A DNA stretch of 64,000 bases from Aspergillus flavus (Eukaryota > Ascomycota > Eurotiomycetes > Eurotiales > Aspergillaceae), in NCBI RefSeq assembly GCF_009017415.1, contig NC_092409.1, forward strand, positions 5,642,001 to 5,706,000, given 5' to 3'. A program made the translations under genes and the position numbers. Below are positions 1 to 13,031 of the stretch, in pieces. The stretch's first letter is position 1. Every line of letters begins with the position of its first letter. A model generated the notes under the pieces. The model did not search any database, was not told the origin of the DNA, and saw only the letters and a program-made list of their open reading frames with translations.

Positions 1-361
1 CCGGACTTCCCCCATATTACCTGTTCTGGAGGATATAGGCGCCCTTTAGTGGGATAACCCCCATGGGTAAACACAAGCATCGGTCGGGGTAGTATCGAGT
101 CCACCTGAGCAGTGTACTTGATCTTCGGTTGGCGGACCAAAGAACTCATGTGGACATATGTGGATAAGCATCCCCAAGCAATATTATGATACATGTACCT
201 CTCAATGTTTGAATCGGCCATCCTACTAGTTTAGTCGTGGATAAGCGCCCCAAATCTCAGCATGATAAACATATATATGAGTCCCCCAACATTCCAATCA
301 ATCGCTCTTACTCCCCCAGACACAATAATCCCCTAAAATACAACTCACAAACCCACCAAAA
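1..361. other. Left edge, presumed promoter of the SDR gene
   Basis: No gene is seen. The last 120 bases are rich in CCC, CAA and CACAA, as expected of a fungal 5' leader before the ATG at 362. Confidence 0.5.
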
Positions 362-1348
362 ATGGCCCCCTCCGCAGTCCCCGAGAACACGACCACCGTC
401 GCCCCAGAATCCATCCAGAATCCAGCCGTGGCTCGGACCGGCGACCTCTTCTCTCTCCGCAACCGCACAGTCGTGATCACCGGCGGCGGTCGCGGACTCG
501 GAATCGTCCTCGCAGCAGCCGTCATCGAAGCCGGCGGAGATGTCGCCTGTCTGGACCTCCTCCCCACCCCCAGCGAAGAGGAATGGGCTACCGTGCAGAA
601 GCTGGCTTCTGCCCGTGGTCTCCAGGCAACATACACCCAGTGCGACATCACCAACGAGGAGCTGACAAAGGACGTTCTTGAGAAGATCGCCGCGGAGGGA
701 CTGAAGCGCAACATGCCTTTGCGGGGCGCGATCACCTGCGCCGGTATCCAGCAAATGGTGCCTGCGTTGGATTACCCGATTGATGGATGGAGGAAGATGT
801 TGGATGTCAAGTGAGCCCATCTACTTCTGTGACACGGGGAAATAGGGACTAATTGGAGACAGCGTCATCGGAACATTCATCCCAGCCAAGCACTGCGCAC
901 GTATCTTCAAGGAACAAAACACCCCCGGAAGTATCGTCATGATCGCCTCTATGTCCGGCCAGATCGCCAACCGCGGTCTGACATGTACGGCCTACAACTC
1001 CTCCAAGGCAGCCGTTCACCAGATGTGTCGCTCTGTTGCCCAGGAATGGGGTCAGTATGGTATTCGTGTGAACACGTTGTCCGCTGGTGTAAGTTCTATT
1101 CTTGACTTAGACATCGTCCTGCTCGCAATGTTAACCGGGATATCTAGTACATCCGCACGGCTATGACCGATGCGCTCTTGAAGGAGAAGCCCGAGGTCGA
1201 GGAGACCTGGATGCGTGGTGCTCTTTTGGGCCGCTTGGGTGTTCCCGAGGACTTCAAGGCGCCTACAGTGTACATGCTTGCTGATGGTAGTGGCTGGATG
1301 ACTGGAACGGATTTGAGGGTCGATGGTGGTCACTGTGCTTCTGCTTAA
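362..1348 (+). CDS. Short-chain dehydrogenase/reductase, sorbose/xylulose reductase-like
   Basis: Three exons (362-810, 863-1088, 1148-1348) encode 291 residues. The joins restore one frame, and the introns (52 and 59 bases) have GTGAGC/CAG and GTAAGT/TAG ends. The N-terminal cofactor motif TGGGRGLG follows VVI at about residue 40, and the catalytic YxxxK appears as YNSSK. The C-terminal WMTGTDLRVDGGH segment is the usual end of classical SDRs. The fold is therefore a classical NAD(P)-dependent SDR that interconverts alcohols and ketones. The pattern resembles fungal SOU1/SOU2, mannitol or L-xylulose reductases, which fits a cytosolic sugar or polyol role, but the exact substrate is inference. 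It is convergent with the rhamnosidase gene. Confidence 0.9.
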
Positions 1349-1639
1349 TGATTGAATGAGAGTTTGTGAAGATGGCATGGTTTGGCGTTTTTAGATGGGT
1401 TATATTTATTAGAATAGATATTCATTAGATAAAATCATATATGGTTCACTTCAGTTTTTGTTCGATTAGTGTACTGGGATGCAACTTTTGATTTGGGAGT
1501 TATGGTTTGCTTGGTCTTGATCGATGTTTGTGTTTCACATTGAACTGGACTTGAAGTGTAGAGGGTACACTGTAAATCTCGGATGGTGATACCATGCAGT
1601 GATATTTCTAGGAACACTATATAAAAAGTTTATCTTGTT

Positions 1640-3681
1640 CTATTGGCTTGCAACTTCCAAGTTCCATGAGCCTCCAGTAATGCCTGTTGCGGTTCCCTTC
1701 ACTAGAGAAACCCGCTCGCCATCCGCCGAGACCAATGTTCCTTCGGCACCCGCCAGGTCTACATCCCCTGTAGTGCCTTGCGGAGTAGTGAAAGTCAATT
1801 CCTGATAATCTCCATTTTCCGATCTCTTGAACGTCGTCGAAAAGAGCCCCAAAGCGGTCGTGTAGCCCGCGTCCACACTAGTCAAATCACCAGGCTGCGG
1901 GGCGAATCTCCATGTAGCCCCAGCAGGACCTGTAAGATGCAGTCCGGCCGCGAAGAAACTGAGCGCCGCCGTGGGGCCAGTTGACCAACCATGAGCATGC
2001 GAGACACGGGCATCATTGGTATACGGGGCATAGTGGAGAGTTCCATCAGTGGAGTAGCCCTCAATGAAAGTCGAGTTCGTCATGCGGGGATCATCAAGCA
2101 TAAAGCCCCATTGCAGGCGGATTAAGTCCAGCGCTTTTTGGGGTTGATTGGCGAGGAAGTGAGCCTGTATTTCGAAGCCACCAATGAAAGGGGATACGGC
2201 ATCTGCAGCCTCGGGTGCTGGTGCACCGTAGTTGCCCCAGCGAGAGCTCAGGGCGGAGGAGATAGTGCTGCTTTGGTTGGTGGAGAGGGTGAGGTTGGCC
2301 TTGATGGCCCATGCGTTGCCGTCTTGGGGGTGGAGAGTGGTCGTTTCGTTGTCTTTGTAAAGACCGTTGTTTGCGTCCCAGAGATTCTTGTTGGTGGCGG
2401 ATTTGATACCGCTGGCTATTTTGGTCCAGTTGGCATTGGTATGGTTGTTGATTGCTTGGGAGAGTTCCTGGGCTTCATTGAGGACGAAATAGAGGATAGC
2501 GTTTGCTTCGATGTTCTGCTTGGGTTAATTCCCTGGAATATAAGTGAAGAGGATAGAGTACTTACGTGGCCGCCCATTCCGAACCGCAACCAGTCAAAGC
2601 TAGCAGTAATATTGGCGAGTCCGGTGTTATCCACGCTGGATAGTGCCCATTGCAGACCCTTCTGGTATTGACCCCAATACTTCGATAGCCAGGCCCGGTC
2701 GCCCGAATGTCGGTAGTAGTATGATACGCCAATGAGGCTGTGGAGATGGTATGTGTAGCTCACAAGATCAAGGAACGGCTCGCTAGCGTAGGGTAGACGG
2801 CCGTCCGATCTTTGTTGAGAAAGCAGGGTCTCTAGGGCTGTGCGCACACTATAGAGGTCTGCTGTGCTCACGGAAACACTTTCCAGTGCAATTGACATAT
2901 CGCCCGGCCAGATCAGACGGTCCCGCTTCGCACCGTCTGTAAGCGTGCTGCTACCATTTGAGATGGTGTAGTTGCTATACCAAGGGTTGGTCTCCGGAAG
3001 AGTGATGTTACTGTCCGAGCTAATGACGCCTAAGAAAGGCAATGCGTCCCCTGTACTTGGATCAATCGTACAGATCTGGTTAGTGTATGCACCCGCGTAC
3101 CAGACGCGGTTGAGCAGCTCGTCATTACTGTGGAAGTAGCCCGTGTATGCGCGGAGATCCTGAGATGGGGCGGCGGTGTAGTTGATCTGGACATTGCGGA
3201 CAGATACTACGGCAGTCGTGTTTGTGACCAGAGTCATGTACCGGAAAGCGCCGCGATTGTGTTTCTTATCTGCCGTATATGTACCGGCTCCTCGACCAAC
3301 AGGGAACCATAGTGGTGAGTCAAGACCTGAATCCGCGGTAGCGTCGCAAGCCTGACTGCTGATCCACAGACTAGATTCTGTGAAAGTCACGCCAATGAAG
3401 GCATCGCGTGTAGACGAGGATCCAATGTCAAGAGACACAATGCCGGCTATGTTACGGCCAAAGTCAAACGTCACAGAAGCTGGTCCATTGAATGTAGCAT
3501 TTCCACCGGTGGATTGTGTTAAAGAGGAGGGATCTGTAACGGAGCCATTAACTTCAAGAACTTCAAAGGGAACGAGGTGTCGTGATGCGGGGGCGAGAAT
3601 GTATTCGTTGTAAGGCACGCCATAACAGGCCACAGCCAGGAGACCTGGGCTGAGGAGCCACGCGGACCACGGAAGACGCAT
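1640..3681 (-). CDS. Secreted GH78-type alpha-L-rhamnosidase
   Basis: Two exons (3681-2566 and 2515-1640) joined by a 50-base intron give about 663 residues. The acceptor could shift by one codon because two AGs are 3 bases apart. Residues 1-21 form a signal peptide. A beta-sandwich-like N-terminal half is followed by an (alpha/alpha)6-barrel region containing DGAKRDRLIWPGDMS, which corresponds to the GH78 motif D-G-x-x-R-D-R-x-x-W-x-G-D that carries acidic catalytic residues. Many NxS/T sites suggest heavy N-glycosylation. The family removes terminal alpha-L-rhamnose from rhamnogalacturonan side chains or plant glycosides outside the cell. The family call is strong and the substrate is inferred. 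Confidence 0.85.
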
Positions 3682-6600
3682 TAAGTGCGGAGGTGTGTAG
3701 GGATGAAGTTCAAATCTTGGCTATTGCGCCTATTGGCCTAGGCAAAGGTTTAAATGCAAAACCAGCCATGCTTCGTCACGGGAAACAGTTTCCTCCAAGG
3801 TGTCGTTCCGGGAAAGCCGAATGAATTTCGGGGTAATGCTGGCCGAGAGGTATAATCGCATTTTTCGAATGCAAATGCTATCCCAAGAAAGACAAAAATC
3901 CACAAAGCTGTACCGGGGGATCATCAGGCCGAGTCTCGAGAAAGGGCTCTCTTCCCCAGAAAATGACGTCGTGTGGGGTATCCCTCGATTGATGTGGGGT
4001 TGCCGAGGTTCTCCCGATCGAGATTGATTTGATGGTCTCGTCGAACCATTCTGCAGGTCGGCAGTTGGATGCTTTCTCATCCCGGAATCAACCCATATCC
4101 CTGCCGATCTGAGCTCGCCTTGACGGTTCAACACAGATCAGAATGACCATCCGTGATTCCTGTGGCTATTGTTCAGGAGAGCACTAAATATACTCTGCCT
4201 ATGTCCTCATATTGGAATAGTCACCAATTTGGGGAGGCTGAAATAAGCTTTACCCACATATCTCGAAGTGGCAAGTAGAGCTTTAAGTTTGGCCGCTTTC
4301 TGAGCAGCCTCCGATACCTTCCCTTGCAGCATAGGTACTCAAAGCTCTCCTCTATAAAACAAGGAGTGCCTGGTGTGCAGGATATAATGTAGTGAATAGT
4401 AGAGATTGAACCTTAGTCGTCATCATCACCAAGGTAGATGAACACGTATGCTATGAATATTAGCATGGATATGCATATTCGATGAAGGTAGCTTGAGTGA
4501 AAGGAGGATAGTTCTACTTACCTTGCAACCGCACGCTAAAGGTCGACGGTGTCCAAAGAATACCTCAGGCACCCCAGGTTCCCTGATTGAGTTAGTCTCG
4601 ACTCTCTACGCCGTCTTTTGAAGAGAGCCTCCACCAAAATAAATGAAACATATCTCCTCGTCTGCCCATTCGACCCCTTCTACCGCCTTTATCGGGTTCT
4701 CGGACAAGCCCTGATCCAGCAGTTATCCATCAAGATGGACGAAGGTTTAATCTCTGGACTTCCGAGAGCCTCGAGTTCTTCGTTGCACCACGGACGTAAC
4801 TACAGTTAAACACAACGTTTCTACCGCTTACACTAGTCTCTACCCTACATTAGTATATAGAAGTTGTAGATAGAGTTTCAACTTACCTTCGTATACCGTT
4901 CCAGATCCATAGATGGATGCAATTGCTTCTAGAAATTGCTTTGATATTTGATAATGATGGGTCCAGGGATTGCGTATTATGAGAGTTGATAAGGGCAATA
5001 TCAACTGCCGAACCTAATAACTTGAAAACAAGGCATTGATGACTTCTGTTTGTGAGTGAATGATTCAACTAGCTGGACAATGGATCGCGAAGTTAGGACT
5101 TCAATGCCCCCTGAATGATTGTAACCGCGGAGCCTTTGAGACATGCTGGAGCTGTCCGTAGTGATGGTTTTGGCTAAAAAAACTATGAAATATTGCACGT
5201 GAGCATATATCAAAAGGAAATCTTCAAGCATACTTCGTATCATGTGCCGGCCACAGGGAAGAATCTTAGCTTATGGTGTATTCATAGTGGCCATCCTTGA
5301 ATATGACCTATGCTGGCCGGGCAGTATCCACTGGTGGTATCCCAATAACGCTTCTTGTGTATGTAGTATATTGAGTTGATGATAAACCTTGAAGTTCCAT
5401 GGTTAGTTGCCAATGGATTCAGAGTCCCATAGTTGTTGTAGCCATGTATGGAAGGTGAATAACTTTGTTCGTTATTAATCGGTAAAGGGTACCTCAGGTT
5501 ATCACACTCGTGTACAGCACGTGACTATTGACCAATAGGAAATACCTCCGGCTGAGATGGCACCACTTGATTTTCGTTATTACGTGAGATCACTAATGGA
5601 GCTTGATCACTTTAGGTATACACCTCCGTAGAATAAAAGAAATATATCTAGTTAGAGTGGATCTTCTACGATCACTAACTTCTGGCTTTATGTGGCAATG
5701 ATCAAATATCGTTTTGAGCCAAGCACCGGCCGATGTGGGAAAATCTACAATATCTATATGTTCCCTGAATAGAAAAAGTGGGTAGTCCGTATTCTCCGTG
5801 CATTTTGGGACAACTGACCAGTGGCCTTCAAAAGAAACGAACTGTTGTATAACCTTCCACCGTTAGACCCACTGTGAGGAGGCTGTGAGGGTGAAGATCA
5901 CAGCCTATATCTGACCAGAGGTAATTATAGTAGGACTACGTAGGAGTGAGTTCGGTCACTCCGTTGTCCCGCAAGCGAACCATACGATGGTCAACGAGAT
6001 GCCGCCGATCTTGAGATCTTTCGGCATAGTTGAGATCTGGGGGTAAGGATCGGTTCATGTTCACCCGAGACATTCAAGAGTTTATGAATATAAATAGTAA
6101 TATAGTGTGTTCAGGGGAAGTTGCAGTTGTTAGTACCGAAGAACATGTTCGAGGAGAGGGACTGATCGATTCTTCCAAGGTACATGACCGTGCAGGGGTT
6201 GTCAACCCTAATAGTCGGGACCCTGCCATTGACACGTCGGCCCCTACTTTATTATACTCCGAGTAGTATCACTAGTTGCAGACTTGCAGTGACTAGGAAG
6301 AACCGGTACCCGATCATCTTGAACCTTGGATTCACCGATTGCCTAAAACAAATAGTAGTAGTCAAATGGTAGCTGGAGAACATATTAACTGTGGTCAAGT
6401 AAGAAGAAATAGACTTCAACAGCGTTGAAAGTTGGAAAAGTGGTGAAAGATTCGTAACGCAAAGACAGAATGTCTTGGATGAACGACCAATCAATTTAAA
6501 TTCGCCGAGGTTAAAGGTGGAGCACGCAGAAAAAAAAAAAAAAAAAAAAAAGACGGAGAAGTTTCCTCCCCAAGGCTTCTGGAGCCGGTGCGGAGACAAG

Positions 6601-6932
6601 CCAAAGTCACCCTTCAATTTCTCCCCCGCGATTTAATTGCTCCCACAGCTTCGTCCGAACTTTTGGCCCCTGTTCTTGCTGGGGTCATGTTCTTTTTCTT
6701 ATTTTTTATTTTTTTATTTTTTATTTTATTCTATCTAAATTGAAGTCGCCAGATTTGTCCTATACTTATATACCTGACCATCGTTTCTCCTTCCTGTTGA
6801 CCTCTTCTTGTCCGGCACCAGTCCGGCCGTTTCTTGTACTTTTTCATTTTACTCCAGGTCTTGGCTCATGCTAACTCCTCACTCAGAAGAAGATTCATCT
6901 CCTCTCCTCTTTCATCCCACCGACCACCACCA
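3682..6932. other. Long intergenic region between divergent GH78 and regulator genes
   Basis: About 3.2 kb with no convincing gene. Short open frames on both strands lack splice continuity or recognisable domains. There is an A run of about 22 at 6530-6551 and a T-rich tract at 6693-6735. The latter probably belongs to the leader or promoter of the Zn2Cys6 regulator. Confidence 0.5.
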
Positions 6933-6944
6933 ATGTCTACCTGA
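6933..6944 (+). promoter_or_regulatory. Three-codon upstream ORF before the regulator start
   Basis: ATG TCT ACC TGA ends one base before the chosen ATG at 6946. If the mRNA starts upstream, this minimal uORF would control re-initiation at the main start. If translation instead starts at the in-frame ATG at 6868, this frame is simply internal. Confidence 0.35.
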
Positions 6945-6945
6945 C

Positions 6946-9438
6946 ATGGACCCAGCCCAGTCGGGGGATGCGCCGCAAGGCAATACACAAGGCACAACCG
7001 ATGACCCCCAAAATAGCTCCGCCAAGCGGAAATGGAGACGCAACCGCATCGCCTGCGACGCCTGCCACGCACGGCGCGTGCGATGCGACCGGGCTTTTCC
7101 CTGTTCGCGCTGCCTCCGCAGTGAGATTCAATGTGAATTCACTCGTGAACGTCGGAAACGAGGTCGCATTGCTCGATCCAAGCAGACCAACACCAATGGC
7201 GGGACCGAAAAGTTATCCGCGGCGCTTTCGAATGGACGTGTCCCCGCACCCTCGACAGCGGATGCTGGAGGAGATGCTGTTGCAACGCCGGCACCGAACG
7301 GCTCTCCATCATCCAGTTTTCCGCACCGGTCGCCGGGAACGAACGAGATGACGGCATCCGCGCCCAGTGTTGATGAGCGTCGTTCGCAAGCCGAACTGCC
7401 ATTGGCCCCACGAAAGCTGGCACCAGGGGGCAATGTGACGGAAGAATGGTTGGCAGCAGCACACGTGTCTCCGGGCTCATACGATTTCTTGGGCGGAGGG
7501 TTAGGGGAGGGACCCTTTCCCCGAATGTTTGATGTATGGAGTGGCGTAGATTTGTCCAACAATAGCGGTCCCACGCCGCAAGGAGCGAAAGTGTCGGGGG
7601 CGGGCCAAACACCGGGAGTCCCTCCGGCCTCCCTGAAATATCCGGTCTTGCAGCCGTTGATGCCTTTTCTGGATGCAAACCTGCCCCGGAGGCTGGTTTT
7701 CGATTTGCTGGAGTTGTATTTCACCAGTGCTTTTTCGACCCAGATGCATCCGGTGTGCCATCATATCCATTCCTATATCCTACGCAAAGCCTCTTTCCTC
7801 AGTCGCGATGCGCCTCGCCCCAGCACCCCGGCCCTGTTAGCCAGTATGCTATGGGTAGCGGCGCTGGATGACCGGGCTTTTGCCTTGTCGATTTCGCCCC
7901 AGCAGCGGAAGAACATCTGCCAGTTTCTTTGTGCACTCACCATCCGTTTACTGAGACCGTTGATCCATGTGTCTTTCAAAGACCAGGGTGCCTCTCTGAG
8001 TGAGCCAGTGGGTCAGGAATTGCCCCCGACCACGGTACACCATCCGTTTGAAGGGGGTGGGGATGACCGGGGCCTGGTAGGACCGGCGGGGTCGCTGGAT
8101 GATGTGATCACCTATATCCATGTAGCGTCCATCATCTCATCGAGTGAGCAGAAAGCGGCCAGCATGCGATGGTGGCATGCGGCGTTTACCCTGGCTCGTG
8201 AGCTCAAGCTGAACCAGGAGATTGAGGTGCTGCCGAATGTGGACACTCAAACCGAAGGGTCGAGCCCATCGTTCGATTATGCGTTACCGGGTTGGAATGG
8301 CGTGGAAACCAGACCCTTTTTTGACTTCTCGAACCCCACCCGACCGAGCTTGAATTGTGTCTGTGACCGCCATGACATGCATAATACGATCACCGAAGAG
8401 CATCGCGAGGAGCGTCGTCGGGCGTGGTGGTTATTGTATATTATGGATCGGCATCTAGCGTTGTGCTACAACCGACCATTGGCATTACTGGACGCAGAAA
8501 GCGAAGATCTACTTTTGCCTTTGGACGAGGGGTCCTGGCAGTCAGGGAATATCCACAGCAACAGTCCTCGACCCGACGGGCCTCAGTGTTTACTTTCTGG
8601 CGACAAATATAAGCGTCGCGTTTTTCCGAATTTCGTCTGCCACGACCACTCTATCTTCGGGTTTTTTTTGCCACTTATGACTATTACTGGAGAGTTGATT
8701 GATTTAAATCAGTCTCGCAATCATCCGATGCTCGGCGTGCGGCTGAATGGGAAAGACGCGTGGGATGTCCATGTCAATGCAGTTTTGGGACAACTGGAGA
8801 TTTACAAAGCCAGCCTGACGACGTTTGCGGCCACAGCCTCGGATCCTGAGGCCCCACTTTCGTATGCATATCCGCCGCCCAAGTCGGATACTAATGGGGT
8901 TGATCCCGCCCTCACCCAAGCATATTCCTGGCATACCCAAACCGTGATCTCCTATGCGTCGTACCTGGTGCACGTTCTGCATATTCTACTTGTGGGTAAA
9001 TGGGACCCGGTCTCTTTGATTGAAGACAAAGATTTCTGGACGTCCTCACCTGCATTTGCCTCTACGATTTCCCATGCGCTAGACGCAGCCGACTCGGTGG
9101 ACCAGATCCTCCGGTTCGATCCTGATATTAGTTTTATGCCATATTTCTTTGGCATCCAACTATTGCAAGGCAGCTTTTTGCTGCTCCTGATTGTCGAACG
9201 CCTGCAGAAGGAAGCAGGCGAGGGCATCCTGAACGCGTGTGAAGTGATGATCCGCGCCACGGAATCGTGCGTCGTGACGCTCAACACGGAGTATCAGCGC
9301 AACTTCCGGCAGGTGATGCGCAGTGCAGTTGCTCAGGCGCGCGGGCGCCCTGTCAATCACAGCGAAATCCGGCACCGGCGGAAGGCAGTGTTAGCCCTCT
9401 ACCGATGGACACGAAAGGGAACCGGACTAGCGTTGTAA
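6946..9438 (+). CDS. araR: XlnR/AraR-type Zn2Cys6 transcription factor
   Basis: One uninterrupted frame gives 830 residues from the ATG at 6946, which has G at -3 and +4. An in-frame ATG at 6868 would add 26 residues but has a poor context. A complete zinc cluster C-x2-C-x6-C-x5-C-x2-C-x6-C lies at residues 37-63, followed by a basic [11 protein letters not shown] linker. The middle-homology region has [21 protein letters not shown] near residue 485, a signature shared with the xylanase regulator XlnR. The zinc cluster differs from XlnR, so the best match is its paralogue AraR, the Eurotiales regulator of L-arabinose and pentose catabolism. It should act in the nucleus on promoters of hemicellulose or pectin genes. 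The name rests on remembered motif similarity; another XlnR-family paralogue is possible. Confidence 0.75.
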   Translation: MDPAQSGDAPQGNTQGTTDDPQNSSAKRKWRRNRIACDACHARRVRCDRAFPCSRCLRSEIQCEFTRERRKRGRIARSKQTNTNGGTEKLSAALSNGRVPAPSTADAGGDAVATPAPNGSPSSSFPHRSPGTNEMTASAPSVDERRSQAELPLAPRKLAPGGNVTEEWLAAAHVSPGSYDFLGGGLGEGPFPRMFDVWSGVDLSNNSGPTPQGAKVSGAGQTPGVPPASLKYPVLQPLMPFLDANLPRRLVFDLLELYFTSAFSTQMHPVCHHIHSYILRKASFLSRDAPRPSTPALLASMLWVAALDDRAFALSISPQQRKNICQFLCALTIRLLRPLIHVSFKDQGASLSEPVGQELPPTTVHHPFEGGGDDRGLVGPAGSLDDVITYIHVASIISSSEQKAASMRWWHAAFTLARELKLNQEIEVLPNVDTQTEGSSPSFDYALPGWNGVETRPFFDFSNPTRPSLNCVCDRHDMHNTITEEHREERRRAWWLLYIMDRHLALCYNRPLALLDAESEDLLLPLDEGSWQSGNIHSNSPRPDGPQCLLSGDKYKRRVFPNFVCHDHSIFGFFLPLMTITGELIDLNQSRNHPMLGVRLNGKDAWDVHVNAVLGQLEIYKASLTTFAATASDPEAPLSYAYPPPKSDTNGVDPALTQAYSWHTQTVISYASYLVHVLHILLVGKWDPVSLIEDKDFWTSSPAFASTISHALDAADSVDQILRFDPDISFMPYFFGIQLLQGSFLLLLIVERLQKEAGEGILNACEVMIRATESCVVTLNTEYQRNFRQVMRSAVAQARGRPVNHSEIRHRRKAVLALYRWTRKGTGLAL

Positions 9439-11263
9439 AAATTAGGGCTTGCATGCCAATGCCGATAGGGTTTCGGCTGTGTGACCGGGCCTATCAGTGT
9501 GCAGGATCTGGCCCAGCTGCTGCAGTATCCAGGATGGTGGACCTCTGGGATACAGTAGACATGCAGCTTGGCCTCGTCATACCGCGTGCGCACAGGGTGT
9601 TCAGCTAGGATGTTCAAGTTAGACGTGTTCTACAGACTTCCGTGCTATGCTAGGGTGTATATATTGGTTACGACGCTGTGAATATTGACGTCTGTATATG
9701 TATGTGTAGTATTGTGTAGTATGATTAAAATAATGATGTCTATACTGAGATATCCTCATCCATGTGTCTAGGAATAACTATAAGAAGGGAAGAATTGATC
9801 CATCAGTATCCCCATACTCATCTCCACAAAAAAGAAAGCATCTCTAGAAAAGATACAATTCTTCAAAAGCGGATAATCACCCAGTCTTCACATCGGCTAA
9901 TATCACCACCACCGGTCCCCAACCTAACCCGAACACCCCAACTCCACGTGCTCGGTTAAATTCAGCAGGTAAATATTCCAGGTAAAAAAAAAAAAAAAAA
10001 AAAAGAATAGGTGAAATTAAAAGCAAGATCAGAATCGATATCTCCACCAGTAGATCTGCAGAAGATCGAATCAAGGAACCGACCGTTAGAAGTAGCGATC
10101 TTCGTTAGGTGTGCAAGGACCGTCAGGCACCGAATGTGGTGGACCAGTTGGATATGATTCCTTTCGGGGAAATAAGTAGTATCATCTGATGTGTATGCTG
10201 GATATCACGAGATGGGACTGAGCTGTGAGGTTATTTCCTTTTCTCCGATGTTTAGCCATATCTAGTCCCTAGTATCCAGTATTTAGTTTCCATCGTTGAT
10301 TGTTGATTGTTGGGTAGAAGTGAGATATCGTGTTTGTATAGTATGTACGTACAATGTGTATAGAGTAATTCTTCTAACGATATTACTAAAACCCCAAGCT
10401 AGAAACAAATAAGATAGTCTGATACAATCAAAGTAAAAGTAATCAATGCACATGTGATAATAATTATAACCCCAGACCTCATCTCCAGAAAACCCAACCC
10501 CGTAATCATGCAATACACAACTCTCCAACCCTCGTGAATACCCCGTCCCGAGTAGACTTACCCCAGACTCCACTCCGCAATTCTCAAACCCAGCACGGGC
10601 CGACCTCAATCAAACTCGGCCTCGGTTAAAAAACCCCCAAATAACCGACAGGAACACAGACCTCGAAATGAAAAATCCGGGGAAACGAAACTCAAAATGT
10701 CGGTTAAATTGTTAAGCTCCGGGGAATTTAGTCACGGTTTCACTATTTACCAGGACCTGGATTCAGACGGTGACATAACCATGTGGCCAGGTGATCGGCA
10801 TGGTTTTTTTTTTGTCTTTACTTTTGTCTTTGGTAGGGGTTGAAATTAAACGGGGTTGGGATTGGGGTTGTATTTTGCCGATGGGGCTGTAGGGACTATT
10901 TACTAATTTCGGTGAATGGATGATTGTATGAGATGGGATGTATAAGTGTGCTATTTCCCCCGGACTGGGGTCTTGACTTGAACTTGTTGGTTGTATACCT
11001 ATCTATACCTATATCTATCTACAGCTAGATCTACAGCTAGATCTGTGTCGATGAAGCTGGTTATTGCTATCGCATAGCATACCTATCTAACTACCTACTA
11101 CCTATAATGAATCGATATTTCCGTGAATGAGCTCACCCCTTGTTTCTACACATTCACCTACACATTAATTCTCCTCAAATCGAGGCCATACACCCTCGCA
11201 AACCTACAAGCTGCAAACAGAAATCTACACACGAAAGCTACAAGCAACACCAAAAGCACCAAA
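9439..11263. other. Intergenic region with A run and CTAT-type simple repeats
   Basis: About 1.8 kb without a gene. It has an A run near 9984-10004 and CTATCTAC/ACAGCTAGATCT simple repeats at about 10998-11105, just before the next gene. CCGGGG elements at about 10678 and 10716 match the CreA consensus SYGGRG but are short and may be chance. Confidence 0.45.
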
Positions 11264-12392
11264 ATGACAACCCACGACCAACAACCCCTCTTCACCTTCC
11301 CAAACTACACCAACGAAATCCCCTTCCCCGACCTCGACCTCGACCTCAATCTCAATGACGTGTTCGCGCCGGGCATACTCGAGTCCCAAGCGCCGTGGGA
11401 CCTGAACCTGCTAGACATGCCGGGAAAACCTTCGGGTGATTTCCCCGTGCCGAATGACTTTGGGTTTAATTATCCGGTGGATTTGGTGGAGTTGGGAGGC
11501 TTAGACTTGGGGTTTGAGGGGGAGGAGATTACTGCTAGGTATGTTTTTTTTCTGGGTTTTAATCTTCTTTTTTCTGAGGTTTTGGGTATTTGGTGATTTG
11601 GGGTGGTGGATTGGGATATGGGACTTGTCCTGATTCTCATTCTACCCTACATTTCACACCCATACCCATACATAATCCCCAAACCAAAAAGAAAAGAAAA
11701 CAGACAACTAACAAAAAGCCCACAGCCACCCACAAGACCCAATCCACACCCAAAATACAATCAACACCCTCCTCCGCACAACCACCTACCAAGCCACCCA
11801 ACGAGCCCTCTACATGACCACCCCAACCCCACAAACAACCACAAACTCCCCCCACAACGCCCTCTACTCACCCTGTTCACCCACAAGCTCCCACAGTAAT
11901 CCCTCCGACACAATATCCATTTCCACCAGCGACACCGACAGCATCTCCTTCGGACCACGGACACCCCCACCCCATACACCAATCTACAACAACTATGACT
12001 ACAACGATCCCACTGCCAGGAAACGGAAAGCGTCTACCGAAATAGATCTAGAGGGGATCCACACATATCATTACACGATACCTTCACGACCGGGTGGTGG
12101 GGAGGGTGAATTCTCGGTCGGCGTTTTGGCCGAGGAAGATTCCTTCTACCCGAAACGCCGACGTTCTTCCGTTCCAGACAGGGATCAAGAACAATCACAA
12201 TCACAATCTCGATCTGAATCTCAAGGAGAGGAAGAAGAAGATCAAGATATATTCACACCCCTAGAAATGCCCGATGGCAGTACGCGCTTCACCTCCAATT
12301 GGTTACCGGTGGACTCGTCCGGGGGATTTACGATTTGTCCTGATCCGTTGGCGGGGGTTATGGGGGAGGCGTTTGTGAGGGTTGGTGGTTGA
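11264..12392 (+). CDS. Hypothetical acidic Ser/Thr-rich protein
   Basis: Two exons (11264-11538 and 11726-12392) joined by a GTATGT/CACAG intron with a CTAAC branch site give 313 residues in one frame. The N-terminus is acidic with a DLDLDLNLN run. After the junction there is a short helical segment, then a long Ser/Thr/Pro-rich disordered stretch. Basic KRRRSS and RKRKAS patches look like nuclear-localisation or phosphorylation sites, and a Q/S/R/E repeat precedes a more ordered C-terminus. No domain was recognised. The acidic and basic low-complexity composition would suit a nuclear regulatory protein, but that is only inference. Confidence 0.65.
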
Positions 12393-13031
12393 ATGATCGC
12401 ATATCTGATTGGGAAGAAATTAAATCAATCATGCCATACTATTATTGCGGTATTTAATTTACTGTGGTTTGGTATGCAGCTACCTAGTGACTACTCTATG
12501 GAGTACGCTATGCGCTATGGTACATACGCTACGCGGCGTGACGTGACGCTACTCCGGAGTATGTTGTGGTGCGGTGCTCGGGGCTTGGCCGAGACAATCT
12601 ATTCTAGTCTTCCATCTTCTATGGATAGTGATCGCATCATCTCTGTGAGGATGATTATGCCTACGGCGGATGGATGGATGGATCCCTTGGGATTTTTCTG
12701 TGGATGGATGTGAAGACCAAGTCGACTGGGGTTGTGGTTGCCGACGGCGGGGCCGTCGGCGATATCTCCGTCGTATTTCTACTCCGTTGACTCCGTACTC
12801 CGTCTGGATGGGGCCGACTTGACATCATTGGTGTCTTGTATATTGTATAGCCTATGCTATAGTCATGGTATAAATCAATATGCTATGTATTTGACATGTG
12901 TTACTCTCCCAAACACCTGAATAATTGCCCCTGCATGCGCCACCTGAGATTGCCAACATTCGTCATTCATAAGACCGTAACTCGGACAGTGTAAATCGGG
13001 GAATCTTGAAATGAAAATAAAAAGGTTGATG
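12393..13031. other. Convergent intergenic spacer
   Basis: No gene is seen. A short GGATGGATGG microsatellite lies near 12668-12680, and CTCCGTACTCCGT direct repeats lie near 12782-12803, where polyadenylation signals of the two convergent genes are expected. Confidence 0.45.

Noticed and set aside
3730..4134. 134-codon minus-strand frame upstream of the GH78 gene
   Set aside because: It lies in the presumed promoter, has no domain and no homologous features.
7128..7724. Long minus-strand frames inside the AraR-like gene
   Set aside because: They are antisense shadows in a GC-rich coding region; the plus strand has a clear zinc cluster and regulator core.
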